Counted from the first letter of the stretch, positions 7,115 through 17,802 are shown. The stretch is 34,657 nt of DNA from Solirubrobacterales bacterium (GCA_018883025.1 VEQW01000005.1:1-34657); one strand, 5' to 3'. Made by a program: numbers and translations. Notes: generated by a model not told the origin, from the sequence alone.

Positions 7115-8499
7115 TATCCAGAAGCTTTCGGAGCCTCACGCTTCCGAAAGCGGGCGATGAAGAATCCGGTCGTCTGGTCCCGGTCGGGCAGGATCTGGAG
7201 GAATCGCGAGTCACTGGGGTCCGCCAGCCCAGGTGAGAGCTTCCCGAGATCGTCGATAACGAGTCCCGACCTGGCAGCGAAGGCAACGGCCTGATCACTG
7301 TTCTCCCTCCGCGAGATCGTGCAGGTGGAGTAGACCAGGGTGCCACCCGGCTCGACCAGTCCACCCGCACGGTCGAGCAGCTCTGCCTGCAGGTCGACCA
7401 GGCGGCTGACCACCTCGGGTGCCTTCCGCCAGCGGGCATCGGGGCGCGAGGCCAGTGCCCCGAGGTCGGAACAGGGCGCATCGACCAGTACCCGGTCGAA
7501 ACCGGCCAGGATCTCCCCTTCCCGGCCGTCCGCCTCGACCACCAGGGTGTTGTGCAGCCCGAGCGCCTCGACCCGGGCCGCGACGTCATCGGCTCGATCG
7601 GACTCGGGCTCGACCGCGACCACGTTCCCGTACCGCCCGACCCGGGCAGCGATCAGCCCCGTCTTGGTGCCCGGTCCCGAACAGAGGTCGAGGACCCTCT
7701 CACCGTCCTCCGGCCCGAGGACCTCGACCACGGCGGCAGACCCCCGGGAGAGGATCGTCAACAGTCCTTCCGCTGCCAGCTCCTCGGCCGGCGCAAGGCT
7801 CCCTTCGACCGTGAACAGGCCCTCCGGGGCAAGCGGCCAGGGACCCTCGGCCGGAAGTACCTCGGCCCCGTCGCCAGCCAGCCCAGCGAGCACGGTCGAG
7901 AGCTCCCGTCCCTCCCGTCCGACTTGCTCGGGATTCAGCTGTATGCACCGCTCCGGGGCGAGGTTGATCGCCGCGGCGACCGACCTGGCCCGTTCCGGCC
8001 CCAGCTCCTCCCACCACAGCCGGGCCAGCCACTCGGGGAGCGAGCAGGCAAAGGCGAGCTCGGCAGGTGAGTCCTCGTGGGAAAGCCGCGTCTCGATCCC
8101 GCCCCGTTCCCGGATCGCCCGGCGGAGGATTGCGTTTACGAACCCCCCGGCCCGGCCCTCTCCTGAGTCCTTGACGTACTCGACCGCCTGGTCGACCACC
8201 GCGTGCTCGGCCGGATCGCGACTGAAGAAGAGTTCGAAGAGGGCGAGGCGGAGGGCCGCGGCGACGGCAGGACCCGGCCGCGAGGTGCGGTTCCGGCTGA
8301 ACTCCGCAGCGATCCGATCAGAGGTTCCCTTCCTCTGGACCGACCCGAAGGAGAGGAACTGGGCCCTTGCCCGCTCCCTGCCCTCGAGGCCCAGCCGCTC
8401 TACCTCCTCTCGAAATGCCCGCTCGGCGAACTCACCGTCCTCGAAGGTCCTCCGCAGGACCGCCAGGGCGACCTGCCGTTCGACGGTGAGTCCGGCCAT
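7114..8499 (-). CDS. rsmB: 16S rRNA (cytosine-967-C5)-methyltransferase
   Basis: This 461-residue enzyme uses S-adenosylmethionine to methylate a cytosine of 16S rRNA. The N-terminal domain (about 1-135) is NusB-like and contains VNAILRR at 121-127. The C-terminal Rossmann methyltransferase has DLCSGPGTKT at 271-280 as the AdoMet loop, DAPCSDLG at 340-347 with Cys343, and YSTC ending at Cys393. These are the two cysteines of the RsmB/NOP2 mechanism. The interdomain stretch around 228-262 lacks a recognisable QDE-S motif that usually precedes the AdoMet loop. The ATG shares one base with the fmt stop (TGATG). Confidence 0.94.
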   Translation of the reverse strand: MAGLTVERQVALAVLRRTFEDGEFAERAFREEVERLGLEGRERARAQFLSFGSVQRKGTSDRIAAEFSRNRTSRPGPAVAAALRLALFELFFSRDPAEHAVVDQAVEYVKDSGEGRAGGFVNAILRRAIRERGGIETRLSHEDSPAELAFACSLPEWLARLWWEELGPERARSVAAAINLAPERCIQLNPEQVGREGRELSTVLAGLAGDGAEVLPAEGPWPLAPEGLFTVEGSLAPAEELAAEGLLTILSRGSAAVVEVLGPEDGERVLDLCSGPGTKTGLIAARVGRYGNVVAVEPESDRADDVAARVEALGLHNTLVVEADGREGEILAGFDRVLVDAPCSDLGALASRPDARWRKAPEVVSRLVDLQAELLDRAGGLVEPGGTLVYSTCTISRRENSDQAVAFAARSGLVIDDLGKLSPGLADPSDSRFLQILPDRDQTTGFFIARFRKREAPKASG

Positions 8500-9422
8500 C
8501 AGGTCGCGGACGACGGAACTCCGTAGCCCCTGAGGTAGGAAGCGGCGTCCATCTCCGAGCGACCTTCGGGCTTGACCGTGGTCAGTTCGAGGGCGAAGTC
8601 AGCGCAACCCAGGAGCAGTCTCCCCGAGTCTTCGACGAACGAGCCCGGCTCAGGGGCGTTCGAAGGGTCGAGCCTCGATCCGGTCACCCCGAGCCGACCC
8701 CCGTCAACGAGGCCGACCCAGGCGCCGATGTGCGGGGTCAGGGCCCGGACAAGGTCATGGCACCGGGCCGCGCTCCGGGTCGGATCGAGCTGCCGTTCGG
8801 AGGGTTCGACCTTCTCCGCGTAGGTCGCTTCGGAATCGTTCTGCTCGACCCAGGCGATCGAGTCGCTCACCGCCAGGTCGAGCGCCCGCGTAAGCAGGTC
8901 GCCGCCGATCCCGGCTAGGCGCTTCGAAAGCTCACCGAAGTCTTCCTCCTCGCCGATCGGGGTCGTCTCGACCAGCGCGACCGGACCGGAATCCAGACCG
9001 GCGACCAGCTTCATCACGCTCACCCCGGTCTCCCGGTCGCCTGCCATCAGCGACCTCTCGATCGGTGCGGCCCCCCGCCACTTAGGTAGCAGGGACGGGT
9101 GGACGTTCAGCATCGGGGCCTCCGATAGCAGGGGCTCCCTGATCAGCTGTCCGAAGGCACAGATCGAGGCCCAGCCGACGCCTTCGGTTGCGGTGACGAT
9201 CCGTTCGCGGTCGATATCTGCGTTCACGTCTTCGCTCTTCAGGACCTCGAGGCCCAGCTCCCCGGCCCGCTCGGCGACCGCGGAAGGCTCCTCCCGCCTG
9301 CCCCTTCCCCGGCGTCGATCGGGAAGGGTTACGACCAGCGACGGCCTGAAGTCCGAGGCGGCGAGGCGGTCGAGCACCGTGGCCGCAAACGGTGTCGTCC
9401 CGAGGAAGGCTCCGCCGCTCAA
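8499..9422 (-). CDS. fmt: methionyl-tRNA formyltransferase
   Basis: Fmt transfers a formyl group from 10-formyltetrahydrofolate to initiator Met-tRNA. I chose the TTG at 9422, which overlaps the def stop as TTGA. It gives MSGGAFLGTT, matching the family N-terminus, and places the catalytic residues at Asn106, His108 and Asp144, the classical E. coli numbering. The hallmark NVHPSLLPKWRGAAPIERSL follows at 106. The product has 307 residues, with a C-terminal OB-like tRNA-binding domain after about 205. The longer open frame upstream is read-through of the def gene in another frame. It is paired with def, which removes the formyl group later. Confidence 0.95.
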   Translation of the reverse strand: MSGGAFLGTTPFAATVLDRLAASDFRPSLVVTLPDRRRGRGRREEPSAVAERAGELGLEVLKSEDVNADIDRERIVTATEGVGWASICAFGQLIREPLLSEAPMLNVHPSLLPKWRGAAPIERSLMAGDRETGVSVMKLVAGLDSGPVALVETTPIGEEEDFGELSKRLAGIGGDLLTRALDLAVSDSIAWVEQNDSEATYAEKVEPSERQLDPTRSAARCHDLVRALTPHIGAWVGLVDGGRLGVTGSRLDPSNAPEPGSFVEDSGRLLLGCADFALELTTVKPEGRSEMDAASYLRGYGVPSSAT

Positions 9423-10045
9423 GCGAGGGCTTCTTCGGTCGCTTCCCCGTCGGTCTCGGGAGGGGACCAGGTCTCGCCCCTGCGGAGCGCCCCGAGTGCC
9501 GCCTTGCGCTGGTCCGGAGTGGCCCTGTCGAGGATCAGGATCCCATCCAGGTGATCGAGTTCGTGCTGAAGGATTCGGGCCGGCAGGCCCTCGAGCTCGA
9601 GTCGGACCTCGGCACCCGAAAGGTCCAGTCCGGTGAAGCGGCCGGCTACCGGACGAGCGACGTCGACGGCGATTCCCGGAATGCTGAGGCACGCTTCCTG
9701 CATCTCGTCGAGCTCCTCCGAGAGCCACTCGACCTCCGGGTTGACCAGGGCGGTAGGGGCCTCCTCACCGGGTGGCTCGATCACCAGGAGCCTCCTCAAG
9801 CGACCGACCTGGTTGGCCGCGAGTCCACAGCCGATCGCGTCCCGCATCAGGCTGACCATTTCCTCTGCCTCGGCTTCCAGGGCGGTGCCGAACTCGGTGA
9901 TCTCCGAGGCCCGGCTCTTCAACAGTGGGTCGCCGAAACGGACGATGCGGGACATCGCAGCCTCGCGTCGACGGGCCCTCTCCGCCTGCTCCTCGGCGCT
10001 CTCCCCTGCCTCCTCTTCCGGCTCGATCCGCTCTTCCTCACTCAT
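9419..10045 (-). CDS. def: peptide deformylase
   Basis: Def removes the N-formyl group from nascent proteins using a bound metal. Motifs are GCGLAANQVG at 72-81, EACLS at 117-121 with metal ligand Cys119, and HELDH at 161-165 with His161 and His165. The second motif normally reads EGCLS, so Gly118 is Ala here. A 30-residue Glu/Arg-rich segment precedes the catalytic core. The start is uncertain: Met at 9955 has GAGG six bases upstream and gives a family-sized 178-residue protein. The ATG at 10045 sits 7 nt after a TACACT box, the leaderless pattern seen elsewhere here, and I prefer it. It heads def-fmt-rsmB-zinc ribbon-rpe. Confidence 0.93.
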   Translation of the reverse strand: MSEEERIEPEEEAGESAEEQAERARRREAAMSRIVRFGDPLLKSRASEITEFGTALEAEAEEMVSLMRDAIGCGLAANQVGRLRRLLVIEPPGEEAPTALVNPEVEWLSEELDEMQEACLSIPGIAVDVARPVAGRFTGLDLSGAEVRLELEGLPARILQHELDHLDGILILDRATPDQRKAALGALRRGETWSPPETDGEATEEALA

Positions 10046-10052
10046 CGAGTCG

Positions 10053-10058
10053 AGTGTA
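10053..10058 (-). promoter_or_regulatory. candidate -10 box of def (leaderless spacing)
   Basis: TACACT lies 7 nt before the def ATG at 10045, in the 50-base gap after priA. It supports that ATG over the internal start at 9955, and suggests the def unit is transcribed separately from priA. No -35 is visible. Confidence 0.45.
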
Positions 10059-10095
10059 GCCGCCGATCGCCCTCGCCCCACCCCCTCGATGACCT

Positions 10096-12288
10096 CTACT
10101 GGGGATCGACGTCGACGCTGAGGACGACTCCTCGCAGCGCACCGTCCGAGCCGAGCTCCTCGACGACCTCCCTCACTGCAGTGACCGCGTCGGACCGATC
10201 TTCGGTCTTGACCAGGATCCTCATCCTGTGTCGGCCGCGCGCACGGAACATCGGGGCGGGACCGAGCAATGCCGAGCCGGGCGGCAGCCGGTCCCCGATC
10301 TCGCGGGCAGCCCGTTCGGCGAGCGCCGAGACCCTGGTCTCGTCCTCACAGGCGAAGACCAGCCGGATCAGGTCGGAATAAGGCGGGTAGTCGAGGGTCT
10401 TCCTTCTTTCGAGTTCCCCCTCGAGGAATCCAGGTGAGTCGTGTGATGAGGCCCTGGCGATCGCCGGCGCACCGGGGGCGAGGGTCTGGACGATCACCCG
10501 CCCCCCGGCCGGGCCCCGACCGCTCCTCCCGGCAAGCTGCGTGACCAGGGAGAAAGTCCTCTCCTCGGCCCTGAAATCCGGGAAGCGGAGGGTCGCATCG
10601 GCATCGAGCACGACGCTCAGGGTCACTTCGGGGAAGTCGTGACCCTTGGCGACCATCTGGGTACCCACCAGGATTGCGCTCGGTGCCCGGTCGAAGCGCT
10701 CGAGGATCTCCCCGTGCGCTCCCGAGGCCCCGGTGTCGGCATCGAGCCGGAAGACCTCCATCGGGGCCATCAGGTCCCTCAGTTCGACCTCGATCCTCTC
10801 GGTGCCGGCGCCGCTCCTGGCCAGGGTTGTGCCCGAACACTCGGGGCAGGAGGGTGGGACCGGTTCGCGATGGGCGCAGTGGTGGCAGACCAGTACGTCT
10901 GGGTCACGATGGACGATCAGCGAGACGTCGCAGTTCGGACAGCCCCAGTGGTGCCCGCACGTCCTGCAGGTGAGCCACGGGGAGAAGCCCCTTCGGTTGA
11001 TCATCACTATCGCCTTCTCGCCCCGTTCCCGCACGGTCGCGAGCGCATCGATGGTCGAGGGATGGAGCGCCCCGGTCCCCGGTGGGGCATCGCGCATGTC
11101 GACGACCTCCACCGGTGGCATCCCGAGTCCATCCACGCGGTCGGGAAGCTCGAGTCTCTCTGCCGAGAGCCAGGTTTCGGGGCGTGGGGTCGCGGTACCC
11201 AGCACGAGTACGGCACCGTTCCGGCGGGCCCTCATCTCGGCGACCCGGCGGGCGTCGTAGCGGGGATCGGACTCCTGCTTGTAGGAGGGGTCGTGTTCCT
11301 CATCCACCACGATCAGGCCGATGTCCTCGAGTGGGGCGAAGACGGCCGAGCGAGGTCCAACGCAGACCGTCGCTTCCCCCCTGCGAAGGCGCTCCCATTC
11401 GTCGTGGCGCTGACCTGCGGTGAGGCCCGAATGGAGGACCGCGACGGTGTCGCCGAGCCTCGCCCGGAAACGACTGACCGCCTGTGGGGTGAGGCCGATC
11501 TCGGGAACGAGGACGATCGCCGAGCGACCCTGTGAGAGGACATGCTCGACCGCACCGAGGTAGACCTCCGTCTTCCCGGAGCCGGTCACGCCGGCGAGGA
11601 GGAAGGTTTCGGGGCCTCCATCGCCTCGATTCCCGAGGGCCCGCTCGATCCGTTCCAGGGCGGCCGCCTGGGCCTCGGTCAGAGGCGGCGCACCATCGCT
11701 CTCGCTGCCGACCTCCCGATGCTCGGGTTCGCGCCGGACCTGCCTCTCCCCGATCTCGACCAGACCCCGGTCGGCCAGCCGCTTGACCGTCGAGGAAGAG
11801 ACCCCGGCTTCTCCGGCCAGCCGTGCCGTGCTCATCGCCCCTCCCCCGAGGATCTCGAGGGCGACCCGCTGCTTCGCTCCGAGCCGGGCGCCGTCTTCGA
11901 GTGCCCGGGAGCCCTCGGGGGTCAGTCGACAGGTCCTCTCGGTCCGCTCCTTGACCCGCCTCCCTCCCACGCCGGTCCCCGGGGGGAGGACAAGTCCCAG
12001 CGCCCGCGCCGGGGTGGAGCAGTACTGGTCGGCAACCTCGAGGGCGATTTCGACCAGCTCCGGGGTCGTCCCCTGACCGAGCTGCCTGATCGGCTCGAGC
12101 AGACGCTCCTCGGGGAAATCGGAGGAATCGGCCACCTCGACGACGACTCCGACCACCCTGCGCCGACCGAAGGGGACTTCCAGGACGGCTCCCGCCGTGA
12201 CCCCCTCGAAGCCCTCCGGAAGCAGGTAGTCGAACGGTCCCCGCAGGGCGCGGGCCGTCGTCAGCGGCTCGACCCTGGCGACTCTCAC
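10096..12288 (-). CDS. priA: primosomal protein N' (replication restart helicase)
   Basis: PriA recognises stalled forks and reloads the replicative helicase. The 730-residue protein has the N-terminal DNA-binding domain (about 1-105), a helicase core with Walker A GVTGSGKT at 233-240 and DEEH at 329-332, and eight zinc-ligand cysteines (441, 444, 450, 453, 468, 471, 481, 484). Helicase motifs continue with GTQMVAKGHDFP and QLAGRSGRG. Some actinobacterial PriA proteins have lost the helicase motifs, but this one looks catalytically intact. The start is a GTG with no Shine-Dalgarno sequence, placed 6 nt after a TACCTT box. It is divergent from the PH-domain gene. Confidence 0.96.
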   Translation of the reverse strand: MRVARVEPLTTARALRGPFDYLLPEGFEGVTAGAVLEVPFGRRRVVGVVVEVADSSDFPEERLLEPIRQLGQGTTPELVEIALEVADQYCSTPARALGLVLPPGTGVGGRRVKERTERTCRLTPEGSRALEDGARLGAKQRVALEILGGGAMSTARLAGEAGVSSSTVKRLADRGLVEIGERQVRREPEHREVGSESDGAPPLTEAQAAALERIERALGNRGDGGPETFLLAGVTGSGKTEVYLGAVEHVLSQGRSAIVLVPEIGLTPQAVSRFRARLGDTVAVLHSGLTAGQRHDEWERLRRGEATVCVGPRSAVFAPLEDIGLIVVDEEHDPSYKQESDPRYDARRVAEMRARRNGAVLVLGTATPRPETWLSAERLELPDRVDGLGMPPVEVVDMRDAPPGTGALHPSTIDALATVRERGEKAIVMINRRGFSPWLTCRTCGHHWGCPNCDVSLIVHRDPDVLVCHHCAHREPVPPSCPECSGTTLARSGAGTERIEVELRDLMAPMEVFRLDADTGASGAHGEILERFDRAPSAILVGTQMVAKGHDFPEVTLSVVLDADATLRFPDFRAEERTFSLVTQLAGRSGRGPAGGRVIVQTLAPGAPAIARASSHDSPGFLEGELERRKTLDYPPYSDLIRLVFACEDETRVSALAERAAREIGDRLPPGSALLGPAPMFRARGRHRMRILVKTEDRSDAVTAVREVVEELGSDGALRGVVLSVDVDPQ

Positions 12289-12294
12289 TTGGCC

Positions 12295-12300
12295 AAGGTA
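12295..12300 (-). promoter_or_regulatory. candidate -10 box of priA (leaderless spacing)
   Basis: TACCTT ends 6 nt before the priA GTG. The 52-base divergent region also holds the -10 box of the PH-domain gene on the other strand. No -35 match was found. Confidence 0.4.
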
Positions 12301-12328
12301 TGGATGTGCCCGGACGCGGATCCACGGC

Positions 12329-12334
12329 TATCCT
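12329..12334 (+). promoter_or_regulatory. candidate -10 box of the PH-domain gene (leaderless spacing)
   Basis: TATCCT is followed by CGGCCG and then the ATG at 12341. The 6-nt gap predicts transcription starting at the start codon. There is no Shine-Dalgarno sequence and no -35 match. Confidence 0.45.
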
Positions 12335-12340
12335 CGGCCG

Positions 12341-12823
12341 ATGGGCTTCTCCCTGGACGCCGGTGAAACGGTCATCTACGAGGGCCATCCTTCATGGCGG
12401 GCGATCATTCCGTTCTACCTGAAGGGCGTCGCACTGGCCGTGTTCCTCGCGCTGCTCCTGAGCGTCCTGGGCCGGGGTTTCGTCGACCTCTTCCTGGTCG
12501 TCGTGATCGTGCTCGGAGTCACCGTCCTGGCCGGGATAGCCAAGCGGAGCACGACCTCCTACACGGTGACCGACCGTCGGCTCCATCTGAGCCGAGGCGT
12601 CCTCTCCCGTGAGGTAGAGGAGACCCGGCTCGACAGGGTCCAGAACGTCTCCTACTCCCAGTCACCCATCGAAAGGATCCTGGGGATCGGTGACGTCGAC
12701 TTCGACACCGCTGGCGGCTCGGGCGGATCCCTCTTCGTCTTCGGCGGTGTGGCCGATCCGGGGGGTGTCGTCGAGTCGGTCCGCCAGGGTGGCCACTGGG
12801 GCATCGATCCGGGCCTCGGCTGA
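12341..12823 (+). CDS. membrane protein with bacterial PH domain (DUF304/bPH_2 type)
   Basis: This 160-residue protein begins with a short strand segment (LDAGETVIYEGHPSWR) typical of this family. It then has two closely spaced membrane helices (about 23-43 and 48-66) and a bacterial pleckstrin-homology-like domain from about 68. That domain contains SYTVTDRRLHLSRGVLSREV and ETRLDRVQNVSYSQSPIERI, both characteristic of YdbS/YdbT-like proteins. The family's biochemical role is unclear; membrane stress or secretion roles have been proposed for relatives. It is divergent from priA and 38 nt upstream of tkt. A -10 box precedes tkt, so they may be separate units. The location is the cytoplasmic membrane. 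Confidence 0.85.
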   Translation: MGFSLDAGETVIYEGHPSWRAIIPFYLKGVALAVFLALLLSVLGRGFVDLFLVVVIVLGVTVLAGIAKRSTTSYTVTDRRLHLSRGVLSREVEETRLDRVQNVSYSQSPIERILGIGDVDFDTAGGSGGSLFVFGGVADPGGVVESVRQGGHWGIDPGLG

Positions 12824-12848
12824 GCGGCAGACCGCCGCCTCCGGCCGT

Positions 12849-12854
12849 TAGGAT
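12849..12854 (+). promoter_or_regulatory. candidate -10 box of tkt (leaderless spacing)
   Basis: TAGGAT overlaps the upstream ATG at 12853 and lies 7 nt before the GTG at 12862. If used, the ATG would not be transcribed, so the box argues for the GTG start. Confidence 0.4.
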
Positions 12855-12861
12855 GCCGCGC

Positions 12862-14889
12862 GTGAACGAGCCGGGCGGACCGAGTGATACCGAGCAGCTG
12901 GCAGCCGACACGGTCCGGACACTCTCGATCGATGCGATAGATCGTGCCAACTCCGGCCACCCCGGCGCCGTAATGGCACTGGCCCCGCTCACGGTCAGGC
13001 TCTGGCAGGACTACCTCAGGTACGACCCGACCGATCCGGGATGGCCAGACCGGGATCGCTTCGTCCTCTCTGCCGGTCACGCCTCGATGCTCCTCTACTC
13101 GATGATCCACCTCACCGGAGTGACCAAGGCGGACGGCAGCCCGGCGATCTCGCTCGAGGACATCAAGAACTTCCGCCAGCTCGGGTCCCCCACACCGGGC
13201 CACCCCGAGTCCCACCTCACCGTCGGGGTGGAGACGACTACGGGTCCGCTCGGCCAGGGGGTTGCGACTTCAGTCGGCATGGCGATGGCGGGGCTCTGGA
13301 AGAAGGCGACCTTCGGTCAGGACCTCTTCGATTACGACGTCTACGTGATCTGCTCCGACGGGGATCTGATGGAGGGGGTCTCGCAGGAGGCCATCTCGCT
13401 CGCAGGCCATCAGCAGCTCTCGAACCTCTGCTGGATCTACGACAGCAACCGGATTTCGATCGACGGGAGCACGGACCTCACCTTTTCCGATGACGTCGGT
13501 GAACGCTTCCGGGCCTCGGGCTGGGCCGTCTCGGTCGTGGAGGATGCCAACGACGTGGAGGCGTTCAGCTCCGCGGTCGAAGGCTTCAAGGCGGAGGCCG
13601 ATCGACCGAGCCTGATCATCGTCCACAGCAAGATCGGCTTCGGCTCACCGAACAAGGTCGATACGGCTGGAGTCCATGGCTCGCCCCTGGGCGAAGAGGA
13701 GACCCGACTGACCAAGGAGGCCTACGGCTGGCCCGAGGACGCCCACTTCCTCGTCCCCGACGAGGTCCCTGAGTTCTTCCGGGATGGGATCGGGAAACGA
13801 GGTGCCGAACTGAGGACTGCGTGGCAGGCAAGGCTCGAGCAGGCGCCTGCCGAGCAGCGGGAGATGCTGGCGATGATGCTCGAGCGATCCCTGCCTGAGG
13901 GCTGGGACTCCGAACTGCCGAGCTTCGAGGCCGGCTCGGAGACGGCCACCCGAAAGGCTGCCCAGAAGGCCCTCCGTTCGGTCGCCCCGAACGTCCCCTG
14001 GTTGATGAGCGGGTCGGCCGATTTGACCGGATCGGCCTCGAGCGGACTCGATCCCGAGGTGTCGGGAACCTTCGAGCCCGGCGAACGAACCGGCCAGGGC
14101 CTCCACCTCGGGGTCAGGGAGCACGAGTCGGCGGCCCTCTCCAACGGTCTTGCCCTCGGGGACATGCGCCCGGTCTGGTCGACCTACCTGATCTTCTCGG
14201 ACTACGCCCGGCCGGCAATCAGGCTGTCGGCACTGATGGAGCTGCCGGTCATCCATTGGCTGACCCACGATTCGATCGGCCTCGGTGAAGACGGACCGAC
14301 CCACCAGCCCGTCGAGCAGTTGCCCTCGTTAAGGGCGGTCCCCGGGCTCGACGTAGTCCGCCCCGCGGATGGCGATGAGACCTCGGAGGCACTCAAGTAC
14401 GCGCTGTTGCGGAACGACGGGCCGACCGCCCTCGTCCTGACCCGGCAGGACGTTCCCAACCTGGATCGTTCCGTCCTGGCCTCCGCCGAAGGGCTGATGC
14501 GGGGCGGTTACGTGCTCTCCGATCCCGATGGTGCCCCCGAGGTGATCCTCATCGCCTCGGGGAGCGAGGTACACCTCGCGGTAGAGGCTGCCGAGGTGCT
14601 CGCGGGCGAAGGGATCGGGGCGAGGGTGGTGAGCCTTCCCTGCTGGGAAGCGTTCGACCGCCAGGACGCCGATTACCGGGACTCGGTTCTCCCTCCGGGG
14701 ATAACCGCGCGGGTCGGGATCGAGCAGGCCTCACCCCTCGGGTGGGATCGCTTCGTCGGGACCGACGGAGCGATGATCGCGATGCACGGGTTCGGTGCCT
14801 CAGCACCTTTCCGGGACCTCAGGACGCACTTCGGCTTCACGGTCGAAGCCGTGGTCGAGGCGGCGAGGAAACAGGTCCGGGGAAGCTGA
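12862..14889 (+). CDS. tkt: transketolase
   Basis: Transketolase moves two-carbon ketol units between pentose, tetrose and hexose phosphates using thiamine diphosphate. The 675-residue protein has SGHPG at 31-35, GHASMLLYS, GPLGQG at 128-133 and the cofactor motif SDGDLMEG at 165-172 followed by Asn196. The pyrimidine domain begins near residue 360 and contains GVREHESAALSNGLAL, and a C-terminal domain ends the chain. I chose GTG 12862 because the alternative ATG at 12853 lies within a TAGGAT -10 box; the difference is three residues. The stop is 2 nt before the pgi start, so they form one unit linking pentose phosphates to glycolysis. Confidence 0.96.
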   Translation: MNEPGGPSDTEQLAADTVRTLSIDAIDRANSGHPGAVMALAPLTVRLWQDYLRYDPTDPGWPDRDRFVLSAGHASMLLYSMIHLTGVTKADGSPAISLEDIKNFRQLGSPTPGHPESHLTVGVETTTGPLGQGVATSVGMAMAGLWKKATFGQDLFDYDVYVICSDGDLMEGVSQEAISLAGHQQLSNLCWIYDSNRISIDGSTDLTFSDDVGERFRASGWAVSVVEDANDVEAFSSAVEGFKAEADRPSLIIVHSKIGFGSPNKVDTAGVHGSPLGEEETRLTKEAYGWPEDAHFLVPDEVPEFFRDGIGKRGAELRTAWQARLEQAPAEQREMLAMMLERSLPEGWDSELPSFEAGSETATRKAAQKALRSVAPNVPWLMSGSADLTGSASSGLDPEVSGTFEPGERTGQGLHLGVREHESAALSNGLALGDMRPVWSTYLIFSDYARPAIRLSALMELPVIHWLTHDSIGLGEDGPTHQPVEQLPSLRAVPGLDVVRPADGDETSEALKYALLRNDGPTALVLTRQDVPNLDRSVLASAEGLMRGGYVLSDPDGAPEVILIASGSEVHLAVEAAEVLAGEGIGARVVSLPCWEAFDRQDADYRDSVLPPGITARVGIEQASPLGWDRFVGTDGAMIAMHGFGASAPFRDLRTHFGFTVEAVVEAARKQVRGS

Positions 14890-14891
14890 CC

Positions 14892-16511
<1,620 letters not shown>

Positions 16512-16526
16512 GGGTCCCTGCCCCGT

Positions 16527-17756
16527 CTAGTCGGTCGAGCCCGAGAGGCTCTCGGCCCGGTCCGTCTTCTCCCAGGTGAAGTCCTCACCGTCCCGGCCGA
16601 AGTGGCCGTACGCGGCGGTCTGGCGATAGATCGGCCGGTTCAGGTCGAGGTAGTCCCTGAAGGCAGCCGGTCGAAGGTCGAACTCGGAAGTGACCAGCTC
16701 GGCGATCTCGCGGTCCGGGATCCTTCCGGTACCGAAGGTGTCGACCATCACCGATACGGGTCGGGCGACGCCGATCGCATAGGCGACCTGGACCTCACAC
16801 CTCCGGGCCAGCCCGGAAGCGACGACGTTCTTCGCCGCGTAGCGAGCTGCGTAGGCGGCTGAGCGATCGACCTTCGAGGGGTCCTTGCCGGAGAAGGCTC
16901 CCCCACCGTGGCGGGCTGCACCTCCGTAGGTGTCGACGATGATCTTGCGTCCGGTGAGCCCGGCGTCCCCGACGGGACCCCCGATCACGAAGGACCCGGT
17001 CGGGTTGACCAGGAGCGACTCGTAGAGAGCATCGCGATCGGCCATCTCGCCGAATCCGGTGTCGAGTACCGGTACGACGACCGATTCCCATATGTCGGGG
17101 CGGATCCGTGTCTCGAGGTCGACGTCGGGGTCGTGCTGGGTCGAGACGAGGATCCGCTCGATCGCGACCGGCTCGCCGTCCCGATACCTGATCGTCACCT
17201 GGGTCTTGCCGTCCGGCCGCAGGTAGTCGACCGCCCCCTCCTTGCGCGCCTCGGCCAACCTCTCGGCAAGGCGGTGGGCGAGCAGGATCGGGAGCGGCAT
17301 CAGGGCGTCCGTCTCGGCGGTCGCGTAGCCGAACATCATTCCCTGGTCCCCCGCACCGGCGGAGTCGTACTCCTCATCCGAGCCGCCGGCCCGGATCTCG
17401 AGGCCGGCATCGACCCCCTGGGCGATCTCCGGTGACTGCTCGTCCATCGAGACCAGGACTGCGATCGAATCGGCCGAATACCGCAGGTCGCCATCGTCGT
17501 AGCCGATCGATGAAACCGTGTCCCTGACTATCGAGGGGATATCGATCGTCGCCGAGGTCGAAAGCTCCCCGGAAACGACGGCCATGCCCGTGTTGACCAG
17601 GGTCTCGCAGGCCACCCGGGCCCCGGGATCCTGCTCGAGGCAGGCGTCGAGGACGGCGTCGGAAATCTGATCGGCCATCTTGTCCGGATGGCCCTCGGTA
17701 ACCGATTCCGAAGTGAACAGGTGCTCGCCTTCGGCGAGGGGTGAGGGATCGCTCAT
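16527..17756 (-). CDS. metK: S-adenosylmethionine synthetase
   Basis: MetK makes S-adenosylmethionine from methionine and ATP in the cytoplasm. The 409-residue protein has all landmarks: [20 protein letters not shown] near the N-terminus, [11 protein letters not shown] in the middle, and [19 protein letters not shown] for phosphate binding. Three-domain length is normal. The ATG at 17756 has a strong GGAGG 7 nt upstream, so this mRNA has a leader. Sixty bases separate it from der upstream. They contain a TAGGGT -10 candidate and no room for a SAM riboswitch. It could also be read through from der. Its product feeds rsmB and other methyltransferases. Confidence 0.97.
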   Translation of the reverse strand: MSDPSPLAEGEHLFTSESVTEGHPDKMADQISDAVLDACLEQDPGARVACETLVNTGMAVVSGELSTSATIDIPSIVRDTVSSIGYDDGDLRYSADSIAVLVSMDEQSPEIAQGVDAGLEIRAGGSDEEYDSAGAGDQGMMFGYATAETDALMPLPILLAHRLAERLAEARKEGAVDYLRPDGKTQVTIRYRDGEPVAIERILVSTQHDPDVDLETRIRPDIWESVVVPVLDTGFGEMADRDALYESLLVNPTGSFVIGGPVGDAGLTGRKIIVDTYGGAARHGGGAFSGKDPSKVDRSAAYAARYAAKNVVASGLARRCEVQVAYAIGVARPVSVMVDTFGTGRIPDREIAELVTSEFDLRPAAFRDYLDLNRPIYRQTAAYGHFGRDGEDFTWEKTDRAESLSGSTD

Positions 17757-17763
17757 CGTGGTT

Positions 17764-17768
17764 CCTCC
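17764..17768 (-). promoter_or_regulatory. strong Shine-Dalgarno of metK
   Basis: GGAGG lies 7 nt before the metK ATG. It fixes the start and contrasts with the leaderless-type starts elsewhere in the window. Confidence 0.7.
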
Positions 17769-17796
17769 GTGGCAGTGGCTTCGATCACGGTCGTCA

Positions 17797-17802
17797 ACCC
17801 TA
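17797..17802 (-). promoter_or_regulatory. candidate -10 box of metK
   Basis: TAGGGT lies 40 nt before the metK ATG, giving a leader of about 33-35 nt that includes the GGAGG. No convincing -35 is present. Confidence 0.3.
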
